From: Oscillospiraceae bacterium
GTDB lineage: Bacteria; Bacillota; Clostridia; Oscillospirales; Acutalibacteraceae
Assembly: GCA_003538135.1 (NCBI GenBank)
Contig: DPOR01000001.1
Span: 6,871 to 70,870, forward strand
Length of the DNA: 64,000 bases
Reading direction: 5' to 3'
Part shown: piece after piece, positions 1-8,822 of the stretch
Layout of the letters: the number at the start of each line of letters is the position of its first letter
Numbering within the stretch: the stretch's first letter is position 1
Position numbers and translations under genes: made by a program
Notes under the pieces: generated by a model
Told to the model about the DNA's origin: nothing
Databases searched by the model: none
The model's input: the letters and a program-made list of their open reading frames with translations, nothing else

Positions 1-1050
1 CGCGTCATATGCGACCCGTTCTCGGCTCGGTTCGAGTGCGAGGAGCCGAAATATGAGAGAAGGTGCGGCAGCGCTCTTTGGCAGTTTGAAAACGACCACT
101 CGTATATTGACTGCGGGATGTGCTATATCCTGCGCTGCGCGGACAACAGCTTTTTTATTATAGACAGCGGGCATTTTCTTCAGCCCAACGACCACAAGAG
201 GATATACCGCTTTCTGCGCGAGCGCACGCCCGACGGCGAGCGGACGGTTATTTCAGGCTGGTTTTTCAGCCACGCGCACGACGACCATGTGAGCCAATTT
301 GTCGATTTTATCCGCGAATACGGCTCGGCGGTCGAAATCGAAAGGCTCTATTACAACGACGCACCCATAGACCACCGCGACAGCATGAGCTGGGGCGAGT
401 CCAACAAGAAATATATAAGGCGGTTTGAGGACTGCGCCCGTTCCTGCAATATTCCCGCCGTGAAGCTCCACACGGGGCAGCGGTTCTTCGTGCGTAACCT
501 TCGCTTTGACGTGCTCTGCACTCAGGAGGACGTTTGGCCTCAAAGTCTCGAAAACTTCAACAACACCTCGTGCGTGCTCGCGCTTGAGGCAGACGGGACG
601 AGGATAATATTCCCCGGCGACGCCGCAGATGTCGAGAGCGACATAATGACGGCGCGCTACACAGAAAAAACGCTCGGCTGCGACATCATGCAGCAGTCCC
701 ACCACGGGCACAGCGGCGCTTCGCCCGAGTTCTACCGCAGAGCTGACGCAAAGACAGTAATATTTCCGATAACAAAAATAAAATTCGACGAGGAATATCC
801 GAAGCAGGAGGCGAACAGGGTCGCCTGCTCTATAGCCGAGGAGTATTTCATAGCCTCCGACGGCACGGTTGAATTCCCCCTGCCCTACTCGGTCGGCAGC
901 GCGAAAGTTTATCCCGACGAAACCTTTGAAAACTTCGCCGCGATAAAAATGCTCTGGGGCTACGACTACCCCGAAGAATACAAGAAACAGCTGTTTGAGG
1001 ATTTTTTAAGGCGCGGAGGCCTGCCCTCTCTCGGAGAGGCAGAGGCATAA
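1..1050 (+). CDS. MBL-fold metallohydrolase, 5' end outside window
   Basis: The reading frame is open from base 1, so the gene starts upstream and the first in-frame ATG at 118 is probably internal. The metallo-beta-lactamase fold is shown by the metal motif SHAHDDH in the N-terminal part, a later FPGDA aspartate and QQSHHGHSG, which places the last histidine. This spacing resembles stand-alone ComEC/Rec2-like MBL proteins of Clostridia. Substrate is unknown. No membrane segment is visible in the part present. It lies 57 bp upstream of an alpha-galactosidase on the same strand and could be cotranscribed with it. Family is secure; function is not. Confidence 0.8.
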   Translation, partial: RVICDPFSARFECEEPKYERRCGSALWQFENDHSYIDCGMCYILRCADNSFFIIDSGHFLQPNDHKRIYRFLRERTPDGERTVISGWFFSHAHDDHVSQFVDFIREYGSAVEIERLYYNDAPIDHRDSMSWGESNKKYIRRFEDCARSCNIPAVKLHTGQRFFVRNLRFDVLCTQEDVWPQSLENFNNTSCVLALEADGTRIIFPGDAADVESDIMTARYTEKTLGCDIMQQSHHGHSGASPEFYRRADAKTVIFPITKIKFDEEYPKQEANRVACSIAEEYFIASDGTVEFPLPYSVGSAKVYPDETFENFAAIKMLWGYDYPEEYKKQLFEDFLRRGGLPSLGEAEA

Positions 1051-1107
1051 CACGAAGCTCCCGAACGCTTTGCCGAAAAATAAAACCGCAACGGAGGATA
1101 ATATACA

Positions 1108-3294
1108 ATGATAAATTTTGACAGCAAGAACAGGATATTCAAGCTTGACACTCCCAATTCGAGCTATGTTATCGGAGTCGTCGACTTCGACCAGCTCGTC
1201 AATTTATATTACGGCAGCAAGATAGCCGACACCGAGGGGCTTGAGGCACGTTCGTTTCGTCCGCGCTGCGCGTCGTTCAGCCCGCTGACCAATGAGCACT
1301 ATACCGACTCGCACGATTTTTCGCCCGACTGCGCGCCCATGGAATACGGCTGCAACGGCTGCGGAGATTTCAGGGTGAGCGCGTTATCAATAAAAAATGC
1401 GGACGGCAACACCGTCACTGATATGCGCTATGAGGGGCACAGGATATACGCGGGCAAGCCGTCCGCCGAGCCCCTGCCGTCTGTTTACCTCAACAGCGAA
1501 AGCGAGGCGGACACACTCGAAATCTATATGGCGGACAGAGTGACCGATATTCGCGTCACGCTCATATATACCGTATTCAACGCGCTCGATGCAATCATAC
1601 GCAGCGCAAAAATCGAGAACGCATCGCAGAAGCCTGCGGATATCGAACGCGCGATGAGCCTGTGCGTCGACCTGCCGAGCATGGATTACGACCTCATAAC
1701 TCTCTACGGCAGACATGCCAAGGAGCGCTCCGAGGAGCGCCGCCCGCTCGCCCACGGACTTCAGGGAATTGCGAGCAAGCGCGGAGTTTCGAGCCACTGT
1801 CAAAACCCGTTTGCGGCTCTCGTCTCCGAAAATGCCGACGAGGACAGCGGCGAGGCCTACGGCTTCAATCTCGTTTACAGCGGCAACTTCGAGTTCTGCG
1901 CCGAATGCGACTTCTCGGGCACCTCGCGCATAGTCATGGGCATAAACCCCAATGACTTCTCCTGGCGTCTTGAGCCCGGCGAGAGCTTTATGACTCCCGA
2001 GGCGGTTATCGTCTATTCGAACGCGGGCATAGGCGAGATGAGCCGCACATATCACAGGCTCTATAACAACAATCTCGTCTGCGGCAAATGGAAAACCGCA
2101 AAGCGTCCCCTGCTGATAAACAGCTGGGAGGCGGCATATTTTGATTTTGATACGGAAAAGCTCGTCTCCTTCGCCGAGCGTGCAAAGGAGCTCGGCATGG
2201 ATATGCTCGTCATGGACGACGGCTGGTTCGGCGAGCGCAACGACGATCGCAGCTCCCTGGGCGACTGGTTCGTAAACGAGAGCAAACTCAAGGGCGGCTT
2301 GGGCGAGCTTATAGACAGAGTAAACGCTCTCGGACTGAAATTCGGAATATGGTACGAGCCGGAGATGATCTCCCCCGACTCGGAGCTGTTCCGCGCCCAC
2401 CCCGACTGGTGCGTCCATGTTCCGAACCGCAAGCCCTGCATAGGCAGGCATCAGTATGTTCTCGATATGTCCCGAAAGGATGTGCGCGACAACATTTTCG
2501 ACCAGATGTACTCCGTGCTCTCGAAATATAAAATAGACTATATCAAATGGGACTTTAACCGCAATATTTCCGACGCGGGCTCCGCTCTGCTCCCCGCGGA
2601 CAGGCAGGGCGAGTTCTTCCACCGCTTCATTCTCGGCACATATGAGCTAATGGGCAGGATACGCGACGCGTTCCCCGATATGCTCTTTGAAAACTGCTCG
2701 GGCGGCGGCGGGCGCTTCGACCCCGCCATGCTCGCATTCTCTCAGCAGATCTGGGCGAGCGACAACACCGACCCAATAGAGCGGCTGACGATTCAGTTCG
2801 GCACCTCGATGTGCTACCCCGCCTCGACTATGGGCGCTCACGTCTCCGCCTGCGACAGGACGGATTACAAAGTAAAGGGCGACGTCGCGCTCTGGGGCAC
2901 GTTCGGCTACGAGCTTGACCCGAATGAGCTGAGCGCAGAGGAGCGCGGGCAGGTAAAAAAGCAGGTTGACGAATACCGCAAATACTATGACCTCATTCAC
3001 TCGGGCGACCTCTATCGGCTCAAAAGCCCCTACGAGGACGGATATCGCTGCGCGTGGAGCTTTGTCGCGCAGGACAAGAGCGAGGCTCTTGCGACGGTCG
3101 TAACCATGCGCGCGCCCGAAGTGCCGTTCTTCATTCTCAGATTCAAGGGTCTCGACCCCGAAAAGCGCTACATCTGCGACTTCGACGGGAGAGTTTACTC
3201 CGGCTCCAATCTCATGAACGCCGGACTCAATCTGACCCGCTCCACCGCAAAAACTTATTCGAGCGTCAAGATATATCTCAAGGAGGAAGAATAA
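1108..3294 (+). CDS. Alpha-galactosidase, GH36
   Basis: Hydrolyses terminal alpha-1,6-galactosyl residues (raffinose-family sugars, galactomannan side chains). At 728 residues it has the usual GH36 length. The (beta/alpha)8 domain begins near LLINSWEA and continues with DMLVMDDGWFG. The retaining nucleophile is D482 in KWDFNR and the acid/base is D552 in SDNTDP; the 70-residue gap equals that of the characterised Geobacillus enzyme (D478/D548, from memory). A start at 1108 is supported by GGAGG eight to twelve bases upstream. No signal peptide, so intracellular, implying import of the oligosaccharide by a transporter not in this window. The next gene starts one base after the stop. Confidence 0.93.
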   Translation: MINFDSKNRIFKLDTPNSSYVIGVVDFDQLVNLYYGSKIADTEGLEARSFRPRCASFSPLTNEHYTDSHDFSPDCAPMEYGCNGCGDFRVSALSIKNADGNTVTDMRYEGHRIYAGKPSAEPLPSVYLNSESEADTLEIYMADRVTDIRVTLIYTVFNALDAIIRSAKIENASQKPADIERAMSLCVDLPSMDYDLITLYGRHAKERSEERRPLAHGLQGIASKRGVSSHCQNPFAALVSENADEDSGEAYGFNLVYSGNFEFCAECDFSGTSRIVMGINPNDFSWRLEPGESFMTPEAVIVYSNAGIGEMSRTYHRLYNNNLVCGKWKTAKRPLLINSWEAAYFDFDTEKLVSFAERAKELGMDMLVMDDGWFGERNDDRSSLGDWFVNESKLKGGLGELIDRVNALGLKFGIWYEPEMISPDSELFRAHPDWCVHVPNRKPCIGRHQYVLDMSRKDVRDNIFDQMYSVLSKYKIDYIKWDFNRNISDAGSALLPADRQGEFFHRFILGTYELMGRIRDAFPDMLFENCSGGGGRFDPAMLAFSQQIWASDNTDPIERLTIQFGTSMCYPASTMGAHVSACDRTDYKVKGDVALWGTFGYELDPNELSAEERGQVKKQVDEYRKYYDLIHSGDLYRLKSPYEDGYRCAWSFVAQDKSEALATVVTMRAPEVPFFILRFKGLDPEKRYICDFDGRVYSGSNLMNAGLNLTRSTAKTYSSVKIYLKEEE

Positions 3295-3295
3295 C

Positions 3296-4429
3296 ATGAA
3301 AAAGAAGCTTCTCAGATTCGTTTCGCTCGCGCTCGCTTCATTTGTGCTCGGCGGCATAAGCACCTGCGCCTTTGCCGAAGAATCGGAGAGTGAAATCGAC
3401 GGGTCGAACTGGATGAGCGCGATAAAGCCGGATGTGCCGATAACAGCCATAAATATGCCCGGCACGCATGACAGCTCGACGAAGTATGTTGACATCAGTC
3501 CGATATTCAAGACACAGGACGGTTCCGTCTCGGAGCAGCTCTACCGCGGCGCACGCTACTTTGATATGCGCTTCGAGCTTCAAAAGGATAAAAGGCTGGT
3601 TGCCGTTCACTCGGCGGCCTCCTGCCGAAAGGCTTACGGCGTAAAAGCCGAGAAGCTCACGGCGGCGGACGCCGTTAAGATGTGCGCCGACTTTTTGAAG
3701 AAGAATCCCGGCGAGACCGTGCTTTTCCAGCTCAAGGAGGGAAACGGCAAGACGGGCACGGTTTTCTTCGACGCCTTCTACGAGCAGTGCATAAAGGGTC
3801 AAGAGGATATATGGTTTCTCGAAAACCGTATTCCAACCCTCGGTGAGGTGCGCGGCAAGATAGTTCTCCTGCGCGTTGTCAAAGCCGACCGCTCGAAGTT
3901 CGACGATCAGAACAGCGGCCTCGATTTCGGCGCATATCCGCACGTCCCCGTAAAAGAGGTCATAAACTTCATATCGGGCAGCATGAAAAAAGCCTCGACG
4001 GGCAAAACCTATTCGCACCTCTATGTTCAGGATTCGTATAAGCTCGGCGGCAGCAAAAAATGGCAGGCAGTCACAACATTCCTCGAATCCGAGTTAGACC
4101 CCGAGAACTTCAACATATGCCTGTCAAGCTGCGTCGGACTGGGGCTGCCGCTGATGAACTCGAGAATAATCAACCACAGACTCAAAAAGTACGACTTCAA
4201 GGACGGCAAGACATACGGAATAATCGCTATGGACTTTGTCCCCGAGGACGTTTGCAGGAACATATACATGACAAATTCCGCAATAATGACCGAGACACCG
4301 AACGCTGCCACCGAATATTCGGAGCGAACTTCGTTCACCTTTCTTGGGCGCACGTTCTTCGTCCTGCGCAGCCTGCTGTTCGGCATCGTCCATGCCGTGA
4401 GCTTTATTGCGAACTTGTTCTACCGTTAA
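3296..4429 (+). CDS. Secreted PI-PLC X-domain phosphodiesterase with C-terminal membrane segment
   Basis: Signal peptide (KKKLLRF, hydrophobic core, cleavage near AFAEE). The body is a phosphatidylinositol-specific phospholipase C-like TIM barrel: MPGTHDS carries catalytic H58 and RYFDMRFE-LVAVHS carries D90 and H105, the calcium-independent bacterial type. Two strong hydrophobic stretches at the extreme C-terminus (RSLLFGIVHAVSFIANLFY) suggest it stays membrane-attached. Family members cleave phosphoinositides or GPI-like glycans; the substrate here is unknown. It follows the alpha-galactosidase by one base with the Shine-Dalgarno AAGGAGGA inside that gene's end, so the two are translationally linked. 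A terminator follows. Confidence 0.85.
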   Translation: MKKKLLRFVSLALASFVLGGISTCAFAEESESEIDGSNWMSAIKPDVPITAINMPGTHDSSTKYVDISPIFKTQDGSVSEQLYRGARYFDMRFELQKDKRLVAVHSAASCRKAYGVKAEKLTAADAVKMCADFLKKNPGETVLFQLKEGNGKTGTVFFDAFYEQCIKGQEDIWFLENRIPTLGEVRGKIVLLRVVKADRSKFDDQNSGLDFGAYPHVPVKEVINFISGSMKKASTGKTYSHLYVQDSYKLGGSKKWQAVTTFLESELDPENFNICLSSCVGLGLPLMNSRIINHRLKKYDFKDGKTYGIIAMDFVPEDVCRNIYMTNSAIMTETPNAATEYSERTSFTFLGRTFFVLRSLLFGIVHAVSFIANLFYR

Positions 4430-4454
4430 AATTCAATATTGACACTTCTCGCTA

Positions 4455-4495
4455 TACCGCGGCAAAAGCTTGTGTTTTTTGCCGCGGTATTTTTG
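4455..4495 (+). terminator. Rho-independent terminator after PI-PLC gene
   Basis: Stem TACCGCGGCAAAA pairs with TTTTGCCGCGGTA across a short loop and is followed by a T run. It closes the alpha-galactosidase/PI-PLC unit and separates it from spoIIE. Confidence 0.85.
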
Positions 4496-4540
4496 ACAGA
4501 TTTTTTATATGTGAAAATATAAAATAATAATTGTGTCAAA
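4493..4540 (+). promoter_or_regulatory. Possible spoIIE promoter with long spacer
   Basis: TTGACA at 4493-4498 is followed 19 bases later by TATAAA (4518-4523), and TGTCAAA, close to a Spo0A box, lies at 4534-4540. In B. subtilis spoIIE is driven by sigma-A plus Spo0A~P from a promoter with over-long spacing, so the arrangement is suggestive. The box position downstream of the -10 is atypical, hence low confidence. Confidence 0.35.
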
Positions 4541-4594
4541 ACAGCCCGCACAGGTTTTCGTCGCGGCGCAATATCTAAAAGAGAAGTGAAAAAA

Positions 4595-6916
4595 ATGGAG
4601 AAATCAAGGATAAACTCGGACAAGCTCAAATTCATAGATGAAGAAAAGCGCGGGAAGCTCATTCACGCGTTTAAATGCGTTTTTTCGTGCGCCGCCGGGC
4701 TGCTGCTCGCGCACGCAAAAATTTTCGGCAGACTGTCCCCTCTCGCGCTCGCTTTTTCCGCGGCGGCGGTTCAGCCCTACGCCCTTGCGGCGGCGGTCGG
4801 CTCGCTCTCGGGCTATCTGCTGTCCTTTTCGGGCACGGAGGGAATAAGATACATGGCGTGCGTCGCGGGAACAGCGCTGATAAATTTTTCCGTCAACCGT
4901 CTGCGCGGCGAGGACTGCGTGCGGCACACGGCTCCCGTCTCCGCCGCGCTGTGCTGTGCGTCTACGGGCATGGCCGTGCTGCTCGTCGAGGGCTTCACGC
5001 TAAACGGCGTTGTGGGCTTTCTCTCCGACTGCATTCTCGCGGGCGGGATGACATATTTTTTCTCGCGTTCCCTCCGTCTTACGGAGCACAAAAATAAATC
5101 AAACGCTCTCGGCAGGCACGATATAATCTGCATCGCCGTCTCCTGCTGCGCGGCGCTGACCGCCTTCGCCCGGCTCAATATACTGAACTTCCGTCCCGCC
5201 GGGACTGCGGCGGCTCTCGCCGTCATGCTGCTGTGCTTCGCCCTGCGCGAATCGGGCGGCGCAATAGGCGGAATCTGCTCGGGCACGGCTCTCGCGGCGG
5301 CTTGCGGCGATCCCTCTTTGGGTGCCGTATACGCGGCTGCGGGGCTCTGTGCCGGGCTGTTCTCGAAATTCGGTCAGTTCGGTATTTCGGCGGCATTTAT
5401 CTGCATCTGCGGAATAAGCGCGGTTATCTCCCCGAGCCCGCAGGCGGTGGCAGCTATCGCCGAGAGCGCGGCGGCGGCTCTGATTTTCGTGCTCATACCG
5501 CGTGCAAGGCTCGAAAAGCTGCGGGAAAAGCTGAGCCCCGCGCAGGAATATGCGCCCGACGGCGAGCGAGGGGAGCTGTGCCGCCGCCTCAACGACGCGG
5601 AGAGTGCGCTCGAGGGCGTAGGACGATGCATCGAACGGGCGGGCAAGAGAATAGACTCCGTGCGCCCGGACGGGGCGGAGATAATGACCGCGAGGGTCAA
5701 GCAGAGCGTCTGCGCCGGGTGCGGGAAGTGCGCCGGAAAGAGAGAAAAGCTCCGAGAGCGAGCTTTTTCGGACGCGATAAAAATACTGCGCGAGGAAAAT
5801 CATATAACTTCGGAGGAATTGGGCGCGGAGTTCTGCGCCGAATGTCCGAAGTCTTACGCTGTAGCCGAAAGCTTCAACCGAATTTTTGCGGGCAGCGTTG
5901 CATCGGCTTGCGCGGCGCAAAAGACAAACCAGCTCCGCCGTGCCGTTGCGGACAGCTTCGGCGCGATGGCCGATATCATAGGCGAAATCGCCGCGCAGAC
6001 GGCAAGGAGCGAAATGTTCCTCCCCGCGCAGACCTCCTGCGCCGTTGACGTGCTCGGCGAACTCGGATTGAATATTATCTCCGCCTGCTGCAAAAGAGAC
6101 TGCGAGGGACATATTAAGCTCACGGTGAAAGCAGCGGAGCTGCCGGAAAACTCCGTCCTGCGAAAAGCCGCCGATACGCTCTCTCAAGAGCTCGGAGCGG
6201 CTTTGGCTCTCCCCGCCATACGCGACACAGAGGGCGGAGTCGAGCTGACCTTCGGCGAAAAGCCGCGCTTCTGCTTTGAAATAGGCTCCGATCAGCGCCC
6301 CGCCTCGGACGACGGGGACTGCGGCGACTGCTGCGACTGCGTGGGGCTCGAGGACGGGCGGAATGTGATAATTTTGAGCGACGGCATGGGGACGGGCAGG
6401 CGCGCCGCCGTCGATTCCGCTATGGCGACTGACCTTTTCGCTTCGCTCATCTGTTCGGGACTCTCCTGCGAGGCGGCGCTCAGAACCGTCAACACCGCGC
6501 TCATAGCAAAGAGCGAGGACGAGAGCCTTGCAACGCTTGACATAGCGTCGCTCGACCCCTACTCGGGCGAGATAAGCTTCTTCAAGGCCGGCGCCGCGCC
6601 GTGCTTCATAAAGCGTGCGGGGCGCACGGCGATACTCGAGCTGCCGTCGCTCCCGGCGGGAATACTCAGCCGCATAGGTTTTTCAACGGCGGGCACCGAG
6701 CTGCGCGAGGGCGACACGGTGGTTATGATATCGGACGGCGTGGCTGCGGACGGCAGCGAGTGGATATTAAAGCTCCTGCGCTCCTGGCGGGGGGACGCTC
6801 AGGGGCTCGCCGAGGAGCTGACCGCCGCCGCACTGAGCCGCCGCAAAGGAAAAAAATCCGACGATATGACCGCGATATGCGTGCGGGTTCACGGCGCCGA
6901 CCGAATCGGGAATTGA
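4595..6916 (+). CDS. spoIIE: Stage II sporulation protein E, PP2C-type phosphatase
   Basis: SpoIIE dephosphorylates SpoIIAA to release sigma-F in the forespore and sits at the polar septum with FtsZ. The N-terminal 300 residues contain about ten hydrophobic segments; a charged, Cys-containing central region follows (CAGCGKCAGK, FCAECPK); the C-terminal PP2C domain has ILSDGMGTGRRA near residue 595, MISDGVAADG near 713 and DDMTAICVRV near 755, supplying the metal-binding aspartates. I prefer ATG 4595 to the in-frame GTG at 4586 because the AAAAGAG ribosome site is then 11 rather than 3 bases away. Length (773) is a little under the B. subtilis protein (827). The gene ends inside the next promoter. 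Confidence 0.95.
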   Translation: MEKSRINSDKLKFIDEEKRGKLIHAFKCVFSCAAGLLLAHAKIFGRLSPLALAFSAAAVQPYALAAAVGSLSGYLLSFSGTEGIRYMACVAGTALINFSVNRLRGEDCVRHTAPVSAALCCASTGMAVLLVEGFTLNGVVGFLSDCILAGGMTYFFSRSLRLTEHKNKSNALGRHDIICIAVSCCAALTAFARLNILNFRPAGTAAALAVMLLCFALRESGGAIGGICSGTALAAACGDPSLGAVYAAAGLCAGLFSKFGQFGISAAFICICGISAVISPSPQAVAAIAESAAAALIFVLIPRARLEKLREKLSPAQEYAPDGERGELCRRLNDAESALEGVGRCIERAGKRIDSVRPDGAEIMTARVKQSVCAGCGKCAGKREKLRERAFSDAIKILREENHITSEELGAEFCAECPKSYAVAESFNRIFAGSVASACAAQKTNQLRRAVADSFGAMADIIGEIAAQTARSEMFLPAQTSCAVDVLGELGLNIISACCKRDCEGHIKLTVKAAELPENSVLRKAADTLSQELGAALALPAIRDTEGGVELTFGEKPRFCFEIGSDQRPASDDGDCGDCCDCVGLEDGRNVIILSDGMGTGRRAAVDSAMATDLFASLICSGLSCEAALRTVNTALIAKSEDESLATLDIASLDPYSGEISFFKAGAAPCFIKRAGRTAILELPSLPAGILSRIGFSTAGTELREGDTVVMISDGVAADGSEWILKLLRSWRGDAQGLAEELTAAALSRRKGKKSDDMTAICVRVHGADRIGN

Positions 6917-6941
6917 CAAAGCCTGCGGCATAATATATAAT
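6913..6941 (+). promoter_or_regulatory. Consensus sigma-A promoter overlapping the spoIIE stop
   Basis: TTGACA (6913-6918), exactly 17 bases, then TATAAT (6936-6941). The spoIIE stop codon TGA lies inside the -35 hexamer. Drives the kinase-like gene at 6972, which has AAATTGGAGGT before its start. Confidence 0.85.
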
Positions 6942-6971
6942 ATTTGCGAAAACAAATTGGAGGTATAAATT

Positions 6972-7535
6972 ATGATTTTAGCAGCTGTCGGTAAGAACGG
7001 CACAGGCAAGGATTTCTTCCTTGATTATGTTGCTCAGAAGTACGGCTTCCCGATGATTTCCATCGGCGACGTTGTCCGCGAGCTCGCAACCAAGGACGGC
7101 CTTGAGCTGACCCGCGACAATCTTCACGCCACCAGCAAGAAGTACATGGGCGAATTCGGCCAGACCTTCTTCCCCGAGATGATAGTCAAGAAGATAAAGG
7201 AGTCGGACGCTCCGAACTACCTTGTTTCCGGCATTCGTCCGCCCTCGGATATAGAGATTTTCCGCAAGGCCTTCGGCGAGGATTTCATCCTTGTTGACGT
7301 TGTTATCAGCGACGACGAGGTTCGTTATCAGAGAATGATAGCCCGCGGCTCCGAGCGCGACGGCAAGAGCGTTGAGAAGCTCCGCGAGAACGATCTCCAT
7401 GAGGAGGAGATCTTCCACACCAGCGAGAGCGAGAAGATGGCGAACTATGTCATCAAGAACGACGGCGGCGTTGAGGATTTCTACGCGGCAGTCGACAATT
7501 TCTATGAGACCGTTCTCAAGCCGAAGCTCGGCTGA
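6972..7535 (+). CDS. P-loop nucleotide kinase-like protein
   Basis: A 187-residue adenylate-kinase-fold protein. Residues 7-14 (GKNGTGKD) form the Walker A loop; VSGIRPPSDIE is where dNMP and dephospho-CoA kinases bind the acceptor; YQRMIARGSERDG looks like the arginine-bearing lid. Annotated relatives are called AAA ATPase, adenylate kinase or dephospho-CoA kinase-like, and the true acceptor is unknown to me. It has its own strong promoter and terminator, so it is a single-gene unit, and codon choice is unusually biased (GAG, AAG, GTT), suggesting high expression. Confidence 0.7.
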   Translation: MILAAVGKNGTGKDFFLDYVAQKYGFPMISIGDVVRELATKDGLELTRDNLHATSKKYMGEFGQTFFPEMIVKKIKESDAPNYLVSGIRPPSDIEIFRKAFGEDFILVDVVISDDEVRYQRMIARGSERDGKSVEKLRENDLHEEEIFHTSESEKMANYVIKNDGGVEDFYAAVDNFYETVLKPKLG

Positions 7536-7555
7536 TCAGCTGATTCAAAAGCATA

Positions 7556-7596
7556 AAGCGTCCTCCGTATGGCACCATACGGAGGACGCTTTTTTA
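7556..7596 (+). terminator. Strong rho-independent terminator
   Basis: AAGCGTCCTCCGTATGG pairs perfectly with its complement ending GGACGCTT, followed by TTTTTT. Ends the kinase-like gene. Confidence 0.95.
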
Positions 7597-7658
7597 TATA
7601 TAAAAGTAAAAAGTCCGCACAGCATAAGCTGTACAGACTTTTCCGATGTAAAGATTGA

Positions 7659-7826
7659 TTACTGCTGGGGAGCTCCAACAGGGCAAGCATCTGCGCAGGA
7701 ACCGCACTCGGTGCAGAGATCCGCGTTGATCTCATACTTGCCGTCGCCCTCGGAAATAGCTCCTACGGGGCACTCAGCCTCGCAAGCGCCGCAGGAAATG
7801 CAATCGTCGCTGATATGATAAGCCAT
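7659..7826 (-). CDS. 2[4Fe-4S] ferredoxin (clostridial type)
   Basis: A 55-residue electron carrier. It holds two complete cluster motifs, CISCGACEAECP and CTECGSCADACP, each C-x2-C-x2-C-x3-CP, the hallmark of clostridial ferredoxins. Start ATG at 7826 has AAGGAGG at good distance; stop TAA at 7659. The protein ends VGAPQQ, as in many gut Clostridia ferredoxins. A small hairpin (GCGGAGA/TCTCCGC) lies in the leader near 7864-7878, upstream of which TTGATT-N16-TACAAT could be the promoter. It probably serves anaerobic redox enzymes such as PFOR or hydrogenase. Confidence 0.95.
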   Translation of the reverse strand: MAYHISDDCISCGACEAECPVGAISEGDGKYEINADLCTECGSCADACPVGAPQQ

Positions 7827-7942
7827 TAGTCAATCCTCCTTAATCAATTTATCTGTCAGCAATCGGCGGAGAATCTCCGCATATGCTGTATAATCATTGT
7901 AACACATTATATTGAAAAATCAAGAGTAAATTATGCCCGTAT

Positions 7943-8809
7943 TTATTCTATTCCCTTGAGAGCCTCAAGCTCGGAGCGTTCAACCTTGATTTTGCCGTCC
8001 TTTATGGTCTTTACCTCGCGGCGGCCGAACGCGTGCGGCGCGGCATCGGGGCAGCGGTCGAGCCTGACCTTGAGCTGGCCGGAGAGGAGGTTCACCTCGA
8101 CTACCGTTCCCCTGCCCTCGGGAGTCTCGACGAGAGCGCCCTGCTTCGGGGTTATCTTCAGAAGATACTCGTAGTTGTCCTGCTCGTATTTCAGGCAGCA
8201 CATGAGCCTGCCGCAGGTGCCGCTTATCTTGACCGGATTGAGTGAGAGACCCTGCTCCTTGGCCATCTTTATCGACACCGGCTGGAAGTCGCCTATAAAC
8301 GTGCTGCAGCAGAACGGTCTGCCGCACATACCCAGACCGCCGAGCATCTTCGAGCCGTCGCGCACGCCTATCTGCCTGAGCTCTATTCTCGTGCGGAACA
8401 CGCGGGCAAGATCCTTGACAAGCTCGCGGAAATCGACTCTGACGTCGGAGGTATAATAGAAGAGTATCTTCTTGCCGTCAAAGGCGTATTCGACATTGAC
8501 GAGCTTCATCATGTCAAGCCCGTGATCGGCTATCTTCTGAAGGCAGATATCAAAAGCCTCCTGCTCCTTTTTGCGGTTCTCCTCGACTGTCTTGAGATCC
8601 TCGTCCGTCGCGCGACGCACCACGGACTTCAGGGGCTTGACTATCTCCTCGTCGCTGACCTCGCTGTTTTCGAGCGCCACTTCGCCGCACTCCATTCCGC
8701 GAACAGTCTCGACGATAACATAATCGCCCTTTTCGAATTTATTGTCGAGAGGGTCGAAATAATAGACCTTTCCGACTTCTCTGAATTTAACTCCTATGAC
8801 CTGAGCCAT
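7943..8809 (-). CDS. yaaT: PSP1-domain protein YaaT (RicT)
   Basis: PSP1 family member, 288 residues (B. subtilis 275). In Bacillus it is a subunit of the RicA-RicF-RicT complex that affects RNase Y and sporulation/competence. The conserved cysteines MCGRPFCC and CGRLMCC, which bind Fe-S in the Bacillus complex, are all present. I take the start at MAQVIGV (8809) because AAAGG is 9 bases upstream; an ATG three codons earlier (8818) is the alternative. It follows holB with a few bases between them, as in the yaaQ-yaaR-holB-yaaT order of Firmicutes. Confidence 0.92.
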   Translation of the reverse strand: MAQVIGVKFREVGKVYYFDPLDNKFEKGDYVIVETVRGMECGEVALENSEVSDEEIVKPLKSVVRRATDEDLKTVEENRKKEQEAFDICLQKIADHGLDMMKLVNVEYAFDGKKILFYYTSDVRVDFRELVKDLARVFRTRIELRQIGVRDGSKMLGGLGMCGRPFCCSTFIGDFQPVSIKMAKEQGLSLNPVKISGTCGRLMCCLKYEQDNYEYLLKITPKQGALVETPEGRGTVVEVNLLSGQLKVRLDRCPDAAPHAFGRREVKTIKDGKIKVERSELEALKGIE

Positions 8810-8822
8810 ATATTCCATCCTT

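Noticed and set aside
1387..2622. Open frame antisense to the alpha-galactosidase.
   Set aside because: Shadow of a gene with complete catalytic motifs; same reasoning applies to the long antisense frames over glyA, the P-type ATPase and the sulfoquinovose-type genes.
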